The position numbers and the translations under genes are program-made. 64,000 nt of DNA from DUZB01 sp963747555 (GTDB lineage Bacteria > Desulfobacterota > DSM-4660 > Desulfatiglandales > Desulfatiglandaceae): positions 186,001-250,000 of the forward strand of contig CAVVFZ010000023.1 in NCBI GenBank assembly GCA_963747555.1. The letters are read 5' to 3'. Below the pieces are notes generated by a model. It made no database searches. It worked only from the letters and a program-made list of their open reading frames with translations, and was not told the origin of the DNA. Of the stretch, positions 45,706 to 54,262 are shown in pieces. Position 1 is the first letter of the stretch, and each line of letters opens with the position of its first letter.

Positions 45706-45909
45706 ATGAGGCCATGCGATAAAAGTATTAAGACGACTCTTGGCCTCGTAGAGGAAATGCTGGAACTTGCTGATAAGGGAGACGCCGTTCGGGAAGATTC
45801 CGGTTGTGGGATACTCTATGGAGTCCTCAGGGATGCAGCCTTTAAGATTAAAAAGCTGGCGGAATCCGAAAAGAATGCTCATATTCGAAAGGGCTGGTGG
45901 GAAGAATAG
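45706..45909 (+). CDS. Small unknown protein at the head of the oxygen-defence island
   Basis: 67 residues from the ATG at 45706, nine bases after GGAGG (the TTG at 45700 is too close to it). It contains TTLGLVEEMLELADKGDAVR and SGCGILYGVLRDAAFKIKKL. Helical, soluble and charged. No family is recognised with confidence. It is followed by a small HTH gene. Confidence 0.6.
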   Translation: MRPCDKSIKTTLGLVEEMLELADKGDAVREDSGCGILYGVLRDAAFKIKKLAESEKNAHIRKGWWEE

Positions 45910-45966
45910 AACCGGCAAAAGAGTAATTTAGTATTTGACTGGACACTTTTTTAGGAGGAAAACAGC

Positions 45967-46140
45967 ATGGAAGAAAAAATATTGGATGCAATGAAACAAG
46001 CCGGAAAGCCAGTCAGGCCGGGGGATATTGCAAAAACACTTGGCGTGGAGAGTAAAGAAGTTTCCAAAGTAATCACCAATCTCAAGAATGAGGGGAAGAT
46101 CTTTTCTCCAAAAAGGTGTTACTATTCAATCAGTGAATAG
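45967..46140 (+). CDS. Small winged-helix DNA-binding protein
   Basis: 57 residues after AGGAGG. Nearly the whole chain is one winged helix: ILDAMKQAGKPVRPGDIAKT, then LGVESKEVSKVITNLKNEGK and a wing ending CYYSISE. It resembles the isolated MarR/TrmB-like HTH modules found near rubredoxin and rubrerythrin genes in anaerobes. A regulator of the island is a reasonable guess; there is no sensory domain apart from one Cys. Confidence 0.7.
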   Translation: MEEKILDAMKQAGKPVRPGDIAKTLGVESKEVSKVITNLKNEGKIFSPKRCYYSISE

Positions 46141-46185
46141 CAATCTATCCATAAAGAGGGAAGCAAATCCTGTATGGAGGGAAAC

Positions 46186-46365
46186 ATGGCCCAACCAGAA
46201 GAGATGTGGCAATGCCAGACAACCAGTTGCGGGTATATCTACAATCCTGATAAGGGGGACCGCAAAGGAAAAATTCCCAAAGGGACCGCTTTCGAGGATC
46301 TTCCGGACGATTGGAAATGTCCCGTCTGCGGAGCAAGCAAGAAAGCTTTTAAGCGGTTAGGGTGA
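46186..46365 (+). CDS. Rubredoxin, Rd-2 type (C-x4-C)
   Basis: 59 residues from MAQPEEMWQCQTTSCGY; GGAGGG lies just upstream, favouring this start over 46174. One-iron electron carrier. The second pair CPVC is normal, but the first is C-x4-C (CQTTSC) instead of C-x2-C. That is the pattern of the second rubredoxin of Desulfovibrio desulfuricans. It is likely a donor to rubrerythrin, superoxide reductase or the flavo-diiron protein. Confidence 0.9.
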   Translation: MAQPEEMWQCQTTSCGYIYNPDKGDRKGKIPKGTAFEDLPDDWKCPVCGASKKAFKRLG

Positions 46366-46476
46366 CCAGGCGCCATTGTGGCAGTTGGTATCTAACCTAA
46401 AATATGTAATTCTTTGTTGTCTGTTGGCCGTCGGATTCAAAAAGGATTAGAATGAGCCATACACAAGGAGAAAAAG

Positions 46477-46677
46477 ATGACCGCAACTAAATGGAAAAAG
46501 GTACACCTGTACCAATGCCCTTGCGGTTACTCTTATGACCCTGAAAAAGGGGATGAAAGCAAGGGCTGGAAACCCGGGACAGCGTTTGAGAAACTGCCTG
46601 ATCAATTGACGTGCCCTGCATGCCAGGGGGCTAAGATCCATTTTAGGGAAAAAAGTTTTTCCGTCCCTTTGAAATGA
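46477..46677 (+). CDS. Atypical rubredoxin with C-x-C first pair
   Basis: 66 residues, starting MTATKWKKVHLYQCPCGYSY. The body follows rubredoxin (DPEKGDESKGWKPGTAFEKL, CPAC), but the first knuckle is Cys-Pro-Cys, one residue shorter than C-x2-C. The frame is open throughout, so this is a clean one-codon difference. Iron binding would need altered geometry. The C-terminus (HFREKSFSVPLK) is longer than usual. It lies immediately before rubrerythrin. Confidence 0.75.
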   Translation: MTATKWKKVHLYQCPCGYSYDPEKGDESKGWKPGTAFEKLPDQLTCPACQGAKIHFREKSFSVPLK

Positions 46678-46734
46678 AAAATAGCGAATTTCAGGAAGAC
46701 CATACAACACTTTACAGTTCAGGAGGAATTGTTT

Positions 46735-47307
46735 ATGAAGTTAAAAGGCAGCCGGACTGAGACCAACTTGTTGACCGCATTTGCAGGAGAATCTCAGGCA
46801 AGAAATCGATATACCTATTTTGCAAGCCAGGCAAAGAAAGAAGGATTTGAGCAGATATCCGATATTTTTACGGAAACGGCGAACCAGGAAAAGGAACACG
46901 CCAAAAGGCTTTTCAAATTTCTTGAGGGTGGGGAAGTAACGATTAGCGCGGCATTTCCGGCCGGCGTCATCGGATCTACCCTGGAGAATCTCAAGGCAGC
47001 TGCGGCAGGGGAACATTACGAACAGACGGAGATGTATCCGGGATTTGCGAAAATCGCCAGGGAGGAAGGTTTCGATGCGTTCGCCAAGGTATTTGAATCC
47101 ATTGCCATAGCGGAAAAACAGCACGAAAAAAGATACAATGACCTGTCTGCAAACATAGTCGCAGGAAGGGTCTTCAAAAAGGATACGGAAGTGGTCTGGA
47201 GATGCAGAAACTGCGGGTATCTATTTACTGGAAAAGAAGCTCCGGATCCCTGCCCTGCCTGTGATCATCCACAGGCGCATTTTGAATTGCTGGGCGAAAA
47301 TTATTGA
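46735..47307 (+). CDS. rbr: Rubrerythrin
   Basis: 190 residues from MKLKGSRTETNLLTAFAGES, nine bases after AGGAGG. The ferritin-like diiron domain carries the Glu ligands in TETANQEKEHAKRLFKF and VFESIAIAEKQHEKRY. The C-terminal rubredoxin domain has WRCRNCGYLF and DPCPACDHP. It reduces hydrogen peroxide to water in anaerobes, taking electrons from rubredoxin. Cytoplasmic. Confidence 0.95.
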   Translation: MKLKGSRTETNLLTAFAGESQARNRYTYFASQAKKEGFEQISDIFTETANQEKEHAKRLFKFLEGGEVTISAAFPAGVIGSTLENLKAAAAGEHYEQTEMYPGFAKIAREEGFDAFAKVFESIAIAEKQHEKRYNDLSANIVAGRVFKKDTEVVWRCRNCGYLFTGKEAPDPCPACDHPQAHFELLGENY

Positions 47308-47364
47308 CCGATTCTAAAGACCTGAATTATAAACCTTGTATCGATAGATGAACGGGAGAATAAC

Positions 47365-47739
47365 ATGGCAGAGAGACTGGAAGTCTATAAATGCGAAATG
47401 TGCGGGAATATCATTGAAGTATTGCACGGCGCCGGCGGAGAACTGGTATGTTGCGGCAGTCCCATGATTCTTCAGAAAGAAAATACCGTTGATGCCGCCA
47501 AGGAAAAACATGTGCCCGTCGTGGAAAAAATAGCCGGCGGTTTCAAGGTGAAAGTAGGCAGCGTTGCCCATCCCATGGAGGAGAAACATTTTATCGAATG
47601 GATAGAAGTGATCGCCGACGGGAAGGACTATATTCAGTTCCTGAAACCAGGAGATGCGCCCGAGGCCACTTTCAATATTGCAGCGGCTAACGTAACGGCA
47701 AGAGAATATTGTACGATTCACGGACAATGGAAAAGCTGA
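47365..47739 (+). CDS. dfx: Desulfoferrodoxin (2Fe superoxide reductase)
   Basis: 124 residues. N-terminal desulforedoxin centre YKCEMCGNI plus VCCGSPM. The catalytic iron site has HVPV with Lys in the EKHVP turn, HPMEEKHFIEW, and Cys/His in YCTIHGQW. It reduces superoxide to peroxide, which rubrerythrin next door can remove. Length and motifs are typical of class I enzymes. Confidence 0.95.
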   Translation: MAERLEVYKCEMCGNIIEVLHGAGGELVCCGSPMILQKENTVDAAKEKHVPVVEKIAGGFKVKVGSVAHPMEEKHFIEWIEVIADGKDYIQFLKPGDAPEATFNIAAANVTAREYCTIHGQWKS

Positions 47740-47764
47740 CAGGACACTGAAAGGAGAATGAGCA

Positions 47765-47920
47765 ATGGGAGAATGGAAATGTAAAGAGTGTGGATACACT
47801 CTTCAGGCGGATACGCCACCTGAGGAATGTCCCTCCTGTAAAGAAAAGTGCGAGTTTCTGGATGTTGCCTGCTATATACCGGATTGCGGTCAGACCGGTC
47901 AGGATCCCAGGCTGAAATAA
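47765..47920 (+). CDS. Tiny rubredoxin-like zinc/iron-knuckle protein
   Basis: 51 residues, MGEWKCKECGYTLQADTPPE then CPSCKEKCEFLDVACY. This is the short rubredoxin-like domain (C-x2-C, about 15 residues, C-x2-C) also found at the ends of rubrerythrins, plus two further Cys. AAGGAG precedes the ATG. Between dfx and another Cys protein on the same strand. Confidence 0.8.
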   Translation: MGEWKCKECGYTLQADTPPEECPSCKEKCEFLDVACYIPDCGQTGQDPRLK

Positions 47921-47948
47921 GGTTCCCCTGAAAACTGGAGGATACAAG

Positions 47949-48128
47949 ATGTCTGAAAAAAAATATAAGGTGAGGGCGGAATGCCCGGCATGTGCGTGCG
48001 GAAGTGTAAGCGAAGTTAGCCCGGAAGCCATGAGGGAAAAATTCATCGGAGATGAAAAGGAGATCGATATCCTTTGTCCGCTCTGCGGGACCAAACACAA
48101 AGGACATGTTGAAGCGGAAGAAGAGTAA
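47949..48128 (+). CDS. Small four-cysteine knuckle protein
   Basis: 59 residues: AECPACACGSVSEVSPEAMR then ILCPLCGTKHKGHVEAEEE. Two CXXC knuckles about 35 residues apart, probably binding zinc or iron, and an acidic tail. A ribosome-binding site (GGAGG) precedes it. No family is recognised. Confidence 0.7.
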   Translation: MSEKKYKVRAECPACACGSVSEVSPEAMREKFIGDEKEIDILCPLCGTKHKGHVEAEEE

Positions 48129-48146
48129 TAGACTTGGAGGTCAAGG

Positions 48147-48584
48147 ATGAAAAAAGTGCTGATCGTATATTCCACCAGGACAGGCGAGACAAAACATATC
48201 GCTGACCTGATCGGAGAGGGCATCCGTTTTGAAGGGCTTGAAGCGGAGGTGAAGAATGGTTCCGGAATCAAAAAGGAAAGCGACCTGGAGGGCTATGACG
48301 GGTACGTTTTTGGATCATCGACCTATCACGGTGAAATGATCCAGGGGATGAAAGCCATTTTATTTCTGGCCGAAAAGGCGGGGCTTGAAGGCAAGGTAGG
48401 CGCTTCATTTGGAGCATTCGGATGGAGTGGTGAAGCCCCGGTGCGAATTTTTGATACCATGAAAAATATTTTCAAGATGAACATGGTCGGAGGACCTCTT
48501 CGCTTGAAATCCGCCAACCTTGGAGGTGGATCCCAGATGGCCCAGGATTACGGACGGGAGATCGCAAAAAGGTTGAAAGGTTAA
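48147..48584 (+). CDS. Flavodoxin
   Basis: 145 residues. FMN phosphate-binding loop VYSTRTGETKHIADLIGEG, then YDGYVFGSSTYHGEM and GKVGASFGAFGWSGEAPVRI, which match the flavodoxin domains of flavo-diiron proteins. An electron carrier that can replace ferredoxin or rubredoxin. Part of the oxygen-defence run with 18-base spacing. Confidence 0.9.
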   Translation: MKKVLIVYSTRTGETKHIADLIGEGIRFEGLEAEVKNGSGIKKESDLEGYDGYVFGSSTYHGEMIQGMKAILFLAEKAGLEGKVGASFGAFGWSGEAPVRIFDTMKNIFKMNMVGGPLRLKSANLGGGSQMAQDYGREIAKRLKG

Positions 48585-48620
48585 AAAAATATTAATCCTA
48601 TTGATTTAAGGAGAAAAACC

Positions 48621-48806
48621 ATGACAACACCACAGCATTGCCCCGGATGGGAGCAGTTTAAGAACCTGAAAGCTTTTACCTGCTCATGCCCCAACTGCAA
48701 CGAGAAGATAGAGATCTTCTCCGATGAATTTGATAAGGCCCACACCTGCTCGGCGTGCGGGAAGGAAATCGACTTCACACAGTGCAAACTGGATGCAGGG
48801 GCCTGA
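48621..48806 (+). CDS. Small zinc-ribbon protein
   Basis: 61 residues: FKNLKAFTCSCPNCNEKIEI then HTCSACGKEIDFTQC. One C-x2-C pair in each half plus extra Cys make a likely zinc ribbon. AAGGAG upstream. Its role in the redox island is unknown. Confidence 0.7.
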   Translation: MTTPQHCPGWEQFKNLKAFTCSCPNCNEKIEIFSDEFDKAHTCSACGKEIDFTQCKLDAGA

Positions 48807-48893
48807 AAACCGAGGCTGTTCGACCGGGGCTTTTTCGACCTGATTCTGCATGAAACAGAATCACTCCATTGAAGAACCCGAGGATTAGACACC

Positions 48894-49127
48894 ATGCAAT
48901 TTGAATATGAAATCACCAAGCATCCGGCCCAGGAGTTCACTCAGCTCATCTATTTTTGCACAGACGCGGGAGAGTGCAGCTACGATGAACTTCCGCCGGA
49001 TCAGGCAAAGGCCTTAGAAAACGTTCTCAATGAACGGGGCGCCCTTGGTTGGGAGATGGCCCAGATGTTCATCGGCCAGGAAGGAATTATGATTATCTGG
49101 AAGAGGGGCATAGAGAGCGCCCATTGA
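48894..49127 (+). CDS. Small DUF4177-like protein
   Basis: 77 residues. The pattern MQFEYEITKHPAQEF ... LNERGALGWEMAQMF ... GIMIIWKR is that of the short DUF4177 fold (beta strand, helix, 'GWE' turn, two strands). Function unknown. Weak ribosome-binding site GAGG. Confidence 0.6.
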   Translation: MQFEYEITKHPAQEFTQLIYFCTDAGECSYDELPPDQAKALENVLNERGALGWEMAQMFIGQEGIMIIWKRGIESAH

Positions 49128-49149
49128 TAGACTGCAGAGGATCATCTGA

Positions 49150-50118
49150 ATGTTTATACTTGGTTTACAGGGAAGCCCGCGGCTGCATGGGAATACAAGC
49201 ATCCTGCTCGCGCATTTTTTAGAGGAAGCGGGGAAACTTGGCGCCCGTACCCAGACCGTTGATGCGGCGAAGAAGAACATACCGGCATGCAGAGAGTGCG
49301 GGACCTGCGAAAAAAAGGGGTTCTGTCCGATTGATGACGATATGCAGGGGATCTATCCTCTTCTGTGGGAGGCTGATCTTATCGTCTTGGCTACACCCAT
49401 ATTCTTTTATGGCGCAACAGCCCAGCTTAAGGCGCTTATTGATCGATCCCAGGCCCTCTGGTCGAGGAAATATGCCCTCGGGCTTTCCGACCCCGGAAGA
49501 CCATGGCGTAAGGGAGTCCTTCTCGCCGTCGGCGCTACAAAAGGGAAAAATCTTTTTGAGGGAGTCTCTCTGACTGCCAAATACTTTTTTGATGCGGTTG
49601 GCGCCGATTTCGTGGGTGAACTTACCTATAAACAGATCGAATCATCAGGGGACATAAAAGCCCATCCAACTGCCTTAAATGATGCAAAAGAGATGGCGCA
49701 AAGCCTGGCCGCTCCTTTCCTGAAAAGAAAGAAAGTTCTCTTTCTATGCCGGGAAAACGCTTGTCGAAGCCAGATGGCCGCAGCCTTTGCGAGACATTAT
49801 GCAGGGGATCGTGTAGAGGCCCTGAGTGCGGGGAGCGCACCTTCGGAGGAGATCAATCCCGTCATGGTAGAAGCCATGCAGGAAAAAAAAATCGATATGG
49901 CCTACCTGAAACCGAAATCCTTAGAATCCCTTTCTTTTCCGGGAAAACCCGATCTGATCGTTTCCATGGGTTGCGGGGATAGTTGCCCGATTTTTCCCGG
50001 AGTTCCCGTAGAAGACTGGAATCTGGAAGATCCCGCGGCAAAATCCGAATCCTTTATGCGGGAAATAAGGGACGAAATAGAAAAACGGGTGAAACACCTT
50101 ATTGACAAGAAAGGGTAA
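49150..50118 (+). CDS. FMN reductase-like iron-sulfur flavoprotein fused to an ArsC/LMW-phosphatase domain
   Basis: 322 residues. The first 190 are a NADPH-dependent FMN-reductase fold: LQGSPRLHGNTSILLAHFLE, the Cys cluster CRECGTCEKKGFCPIDDDMQ, and ATPIFFYGATAQLKALIDRS. The last 130 are a low-molecular-weight phosphatase/arsenate reductase: VLFLCRENACRSQMAAAFAR holds the CX5R loop, and DLIVSMGCGDSCPIFPGVPV the later cysteines. The fusion would place a flavin reductant beside a thiol catalyst. Arsenate reduction is an inference. Confidence 0.87.
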   Translation: MFILGLQGSPRLHGNTSILLAHFLEEAGKLGARTQTVDAAKKNIPACRECGTCEKKGFCPIDDDMQGIYPLLWEADLIVLATPIFFYGATAQLKALIDRSQALWSRKYALGLSDPGRPWRKGVLLAVGATKGKNLFEGVSLTAKYFFDAVGADFVGELTYKQIESSGDIKAHPTALNDAKEMAQSLAAPFLKRKKVLFLCRENACRSQMAAAFARHYAGDRVEALSAGSAPSEEINPVMVEAMQEKKIDMAYLKPKSLESLSFPGKPDLIVSMGCGDSCPIFPGVPVEDWNLEDPAAKSESFMREIRDEIEKRVKHLIDKKG

Positions 50119-50236
50119 ACCCTGCTTTTATGGGTTGCCGTTACGAAATTCCCGATTATGTTTTGTAAGCACCTGACCTCGGAATGGCCGGGGTTTATGA
50201 CATTTTATCATTGTTAACGCTATGGAGGAAAACAGT

Positions 50237-50395
50237 ATGGATAAGTATGTATGTTCAGTATGCGGTTATGTTTATGATCCGGCAGACGGCGACCCGGACA
50301 ATGGGGTTGCTCCCGGTACGGCCTTTGATGATATCCCGGACGACTGGACCTGCCCCGTCTGCGGCGCGGCCAAAGATATGTTTGGAAAGGAGTAA
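50237..50395 (+). CDS. rub: Rubredoxin (classical)
   Basis: 52 residues, MDKYVCSVCGYVYDPADGDP to CPVCGAAKDMFGKE, with both C-x2-C knuckles and the standard length. GGAGG precedes it. The stop is 3 bases before the flavo-diiron protein, its usual electron acceptor. Confidence 0.95.
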   Translation: MDKYVCSVCGYVYDPADGDPDNGVAPGTAFDDIPDDWTCPVCGAAKDMFGKE

Positions 50396-50398
50396 TAG

Positions 50399-51587
50399 AT
50401 GAAACCCATCGAGATCGCCGATGGGATTTACTCGGTTGGTGTTGTCGACTGGAACATCAGAGACTTTCACGGCTATTCCACATACAAGGGGACTACCTAT
50501 AATTCGTACCTTGTTGTAGATGATAAAATCACCTTGGTCGATGCCGTGAAAAAGGAATTTGCGGATGAACTCATCGGCAACATTTCTCAAATTGTAGATC
50601 CCAAAAAGATAGAGTACATGGTAAGCAACCACACGGAGATGGACCATTCCGGGGGGTTGGCAAGGGTCATGCACAGGATCGGAGAGGACAAACCTCTGTA
50701 CTGTTCCAAGATGGGGCATAAGGCTCTGTCCGCGCATTTTCCGCAGAAATGGAATTATATGCCCGTAGAAAACGGGGGGGAATTGCGTCTTGGTAAAAAC
50801 AGCCTGACCTTTATGGAAACCAGGATGCTCCATTGGCCGGACAGCATGTTTTCTTACGTAAAGGAGCAGAATCTTCTTTTTTCCAGTGATGCATTCGGCC
50901 AGCATTACGCCGGGCCGGAGAAGTTTGACGATGAGATCGGGGACGATATCCTGCCCCACGCGATGAAATATTTTGGCAATATCCTTCTCCCCTATGCACC
51001 GTTGGTTTTGAAACTGGTGCAAAAGGTGACTGATATGGGTCTGGCCATTGACACCATATGCCCGGATCACGGCGTCATCTGGCGAAAGGATCCTTCAAAA
51101 ATCATCAAGGCCTACGTGGACTGGAGTGAGCAGAAACCCAGGCGCAAAGCCGTGGTCGTATATGACACCATGTGGCACAGTACGGAAACCATGGCAAACA
51201 CGATCGTGGATGAGCTCGGACGTGCACGGAGTGTATGCAAAACCTCTTGCTCTGAGGCGCAATCATCGAAGTGATATTATCACGGAGATCATGGATGCGG
51301 GAGCCGTCATTGTGGGATCTCCGACCATGAATAACGGGATTTTTCCCACTATGGGCGATTTCATGACATACATGAAAGGCCTGAAGCCGTTGAACAAGGT
51401 GGGTGCCGCATTCGGATCTTACGGGTGGAGCGGTGAAGCCGTAAAAGTTCTGAGCGGCGAACTGGAACAGATGAAATTCAATGTGGTGGACCCGGGTGTT
51501 CGAATCCAGTTTGTGCCGGATGAAAGTGCACTGAATGCCTGCCGCGAACTCGCCAAAAAGGTCGCTGAAGCATTGCCTGCAAAGTAA
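50399..51587 (+). pseudogene. fprA: Flavo-diiron protein (FprA/ROO), single-base frame break
   Basis: Rubredoxin:oxygen (or NO) oxidoreductase. The metallo-beta-lactamase half has the diiron ligands in SNHTEMDHSGG, then SSDAFGQHYAG and ICPDHGVIWRKDP. The flavodoxin half starts VVYDTMWHSTETMANTIVDE. One extra G at 51218-51219 breaks the frame. Skipping it gives DVHGVYAKPLALRRNHRSDI, then GSPTMNNGIFPTMGDFMTYM and AAFGSYGWSGEAVKVLSGEL to the stop at 51587. The restored length of about 395 residues is normal. As written it lacks most of the FMN domain. An intact rubredoxin partner beside it argues for a consensus error. Confidence 0.88.
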
Positions 51588-51622
51588 GGCAGGTTTCGGC
51601 GTATGAACATATTGTCGGCCAC

Positions 51623-51647
51623 GCCGCGGGGGTTCCGCCCCCGCGGC
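51623..51647 (+). terminator. GC-rich hairpin after the flavo-diiron gene
   Basis: A perfect 10-bp stem GCCGCGGGGG/CCCCCGCGGC (51623-51632 and 51638-51647) with a five-base loop, 36 bases after the stop. No T-tract, so it is a processing or stability hairpin or a Rho-assisted stop. Confidence 0.5.
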
Positions 51648-51807
51648 AGGCTGCAATGCCCGGACAAATCCATTCGCGAAACATCTTTCCATAATCCCGC
51701 CAAACGTATACCCCATATTTGAAAACCGCCACATGACACATCAGGACATCCCAGCATGGCCCGATACATGGAAAACGGTTATGAAGTAATCACATTTTAG
51801 AAAAATA

Positions 51808-52026
51808 ATGGACACAAAACCGCCCCGCAAAAAGAAATGTCCCGATTGCCATCAGTGCCAGCTCTGCAGCGAAACCCGCTGCCGGACCTGCAGGGGGGAA
51901 GGACCTGTCGACATGCAGCCTCCCACGTTGGCGCGGTTTTTCACCCATGGAGACTATCTTGAGTGGAAAAAGAAGAGGGACAGTGCAAAAAAAACTCCGG
52001 GCAACATCGGAGAAGAATCAGAATAA
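51808..52026 (+). CDS. Small cysteine-rich protein
   Basis: 72 residues. CPDCHQCQLCSETRCRTCRG packs seven Cys and one His in twenty residues near the N-terminus, enough for a metal cluster or two zinc sites. The tail is charged (DYLEWKKKRDSAKKT). No clear ribosome-binding site. No family is recognised; it ends the redox island. Confidence 0.5.
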   Translation: MDTKPPRKKKCPDCHQCQLCSETRCRTCRGEGPVDMQPPTLARFFTHGDYLEWKKKRDSAKKTPGNIGEESE

Positions 52027-52330
52027 GAATTATCCATGTCACATTACCGCCTTTGCCTTCCCCGTCAAATCAATACGCACCAAGCTGCCGTTAACTGAAA
52101 ATCCCTGATACCGGTTCTCGCGATTTCCTTCGGCAACACCATCTCTTGCTTAATCCTGATATCGGAATTCCAGATCGTTTTTGACATGAAAGGCTATTTG
52201 AGATATTCTCATTGCATCTGAATACGCCTGATACTTGTCTTTCGGGTATGGTATCACCACCAACGGGAGTTCGCATTCGACCACAAGATATTGATTTGCG
52301 ACGTGGAATCATCCTAAAACCTTTTCGGGA
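52027..52330. other. Intergenic region before the kinase
   Basis: 304 bases. No open frame has credible codon use, and no strong hairpin or promoter was found. The GGGAG at 52328-52332 could serve the kinase if translation begins at the GTG at 52340. Confidence 0.35.
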
Positions 52331-54257
52331 GTGAAGCCTGTGAATGCGAAAAACCGACTTACTGTTTTGATTTTGATCATGTCGCTGTGCTCCCTGGCAG
52401 TCTCGGCGCTTACCATAGCATTCCTTTATCAAACCGCATTTAGAGAGCAGGAAGCGCGCCTGATGGAAACAGTCCAAAGCCAGGCCAAGTTGATCGAGGC
52501 GGTCGCGAGACACGATGCCGCCCAACACCAGTGCCGACGATCGGAGCGGTGTTCTATCGGACACACTCGCACAAATAGACGACGCTCAACGAGATTATGA
52601 GAAGGTAGGCAGTAAGGTGGAATTTGTTCTCGGCAAACGAAACGGGGATTTCATTGATTTCCTGCTCAAGCCCAGAAACAGCAACCTCGGTCTTTCCTGC
52701 CCCATCAATTTTGACTCCAAACAGGCCGAACCGATGAAGCGAGCCCTGGCGGGACAATCCGGAACGATTATCGGGAGGGATTGTCGAGATGAGATGGTGC
52801 TGGCCGCCCATGAACCGCTCCCTGAATTGGGTTGGGGCATTGTGGCGAAAGTAGACATGTCGAAAATTCGCGCGCCGTTTGTCAAGGCGGCACTCCTGGC
52901 GCTCATGTTTACAGCAGTGCTTGTGCTGGCAGGCGCGACGCTGTTCGTCAAGATCAGCAATCCTATTTTGCGGCGGTTGGAGCAGCATAACACCGAACTG
53001 GAGACACGCGTCGAGGAGCGCACGTCAGGACTGATTCTGGCAAACGAACAGCTGAAAACCGAAATTGGAGGCCGGATCAGTTTCCAGAAGAAACTGGAAG
53101 ACAGCAGAACCGTTTTCCAGGGAGTCGTCAACGCCATCTCGGATCCGTTGATTTTGCTCAGCAAGGATTTGAAAGTGAACATGCTAAACAAAGCAGCTGA
53201 AAAATACTATGGCCGGAGAGGGGATCAGGATTTTGCCGAATGTCCGTGCCACCAGATGCTGAGGGACCAGAACGCGCCCTGCGAAGGCTGCCAGATCGCT
53301 GCCGCCGTCCAGACAGGCCAATCGGTCCAGCTTGAGCGAGGGGGCTTCATGGACCCCAAAAGGATCGAGCACGTTTTTGTTATTCCCGTACAAATACCCA
53401 ATCGGAGAGGCACGGAATATCTTGTCCGGATCAGCGACATCACCGAACAGCGGATGCTCGAAGAGCAGGCCATCCACAACGAAAAAATGGCACAGCTCGG
53501 ACTTATGGTAACCAGCATCGCCCATGAGATCAACAACCCCAACGCTATCATCAGCTTCAACATTCCGATTTTGAGAGACTGCATTCGAGAAATAGCGCCG
53601 GTCATCGAGGAATATGCCGAGCGGCATCCCGACCTGGAAATATGCCGGATGCCATATGCCGAGTTTCGCGAAGACATCTTCAGGAACCTGGACAATATCG
53701 AGCAGGCCTCCAGGCGCATCAGCGAATTCGTATCGAATTTGAAAGCAGTTGTTTGCGATAGGGACAGGATCAGGGAGGAGTGGGTGCACGTGGCAGCCAT
53801 GGCTGAAAAGGCGATTTCGGGCTACCGTACCCAGCTTGGCGAAAATGCCGTGCCGGTCCACGCGAAACTTCCGGAAAACCACACACGAATCTGGTCCGAT
53901 TCCAGAGCCCTGGAGCAAATATTGATCAACCTTCTGCTCAACGCAGCCCAGGCGTGCACGGGCGAAGATCCCCGGATTAAACTTGTCATCGAGGTTTCCG
54001 ACCACTGGCTGGACCATACGATTCTTACCGTCACCGATAGCGGCGAAGGGATGGATGCAGAGACGTTGAAGCACATCTTCGAGCCTTTTTTCACCTCCAG
54101 GTCTCACGGCAGGGGAACGGGTCTGGGGCTTTACGTTTGCCGCAATCTGGTGGAGAGCTTGAGGGGGAGGATTGAAGTTGCCAGCGAGCCGGGCCATGGA
54201 AGCACTTTCAAGGTGATTTTGCCCGACAGGGAGCAGCGAAATTCAAAAAGGATTTAA
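52331..54257 (+). pseudogene. Membrane histidine kinase with PAS domain, one frame break
   Basis: A GTG start (52331, or 52340 which has the better ribosome-binding site), then TM1 (LTVLILIMSLCSLAVSALTI) and a periplasmic sensor. The frame breaks at a CCC run near 52519; skipping one C gives DAANTSADDRSGVLSDTLAQ. TM2 is ALLALMFTAVLVLAGATLFV, then a PAS-like domain with CPCHQML and CEGCQIA. The phospho-acceptor His is in MVTSIAHEINNPNAIISF, with N-box ILINLLLNAAQA and G-boxes DSGEGMD and GRGTGLGLY. It phosphorylates the NtrC-type regulator that starts five bases downstream. Signal unknown; the Cys in the PAS region could sense metal or redox. Confidence 0.87.
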
Positions 54258-54262
54258 GCCAA

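Noticed and set aside
51493..51510. tRNA T-loop-like GTTCGAATCC
   Set aside because: It lies inside the flavo-diiron coding sequence, and no acceptor or anticodon stems flank it.
53184..54197. Long minus-strand frame of 337 codons
   Set aside because: It is antisense to the histidine kinase, whose motifs are unmistakable on the plus strand.
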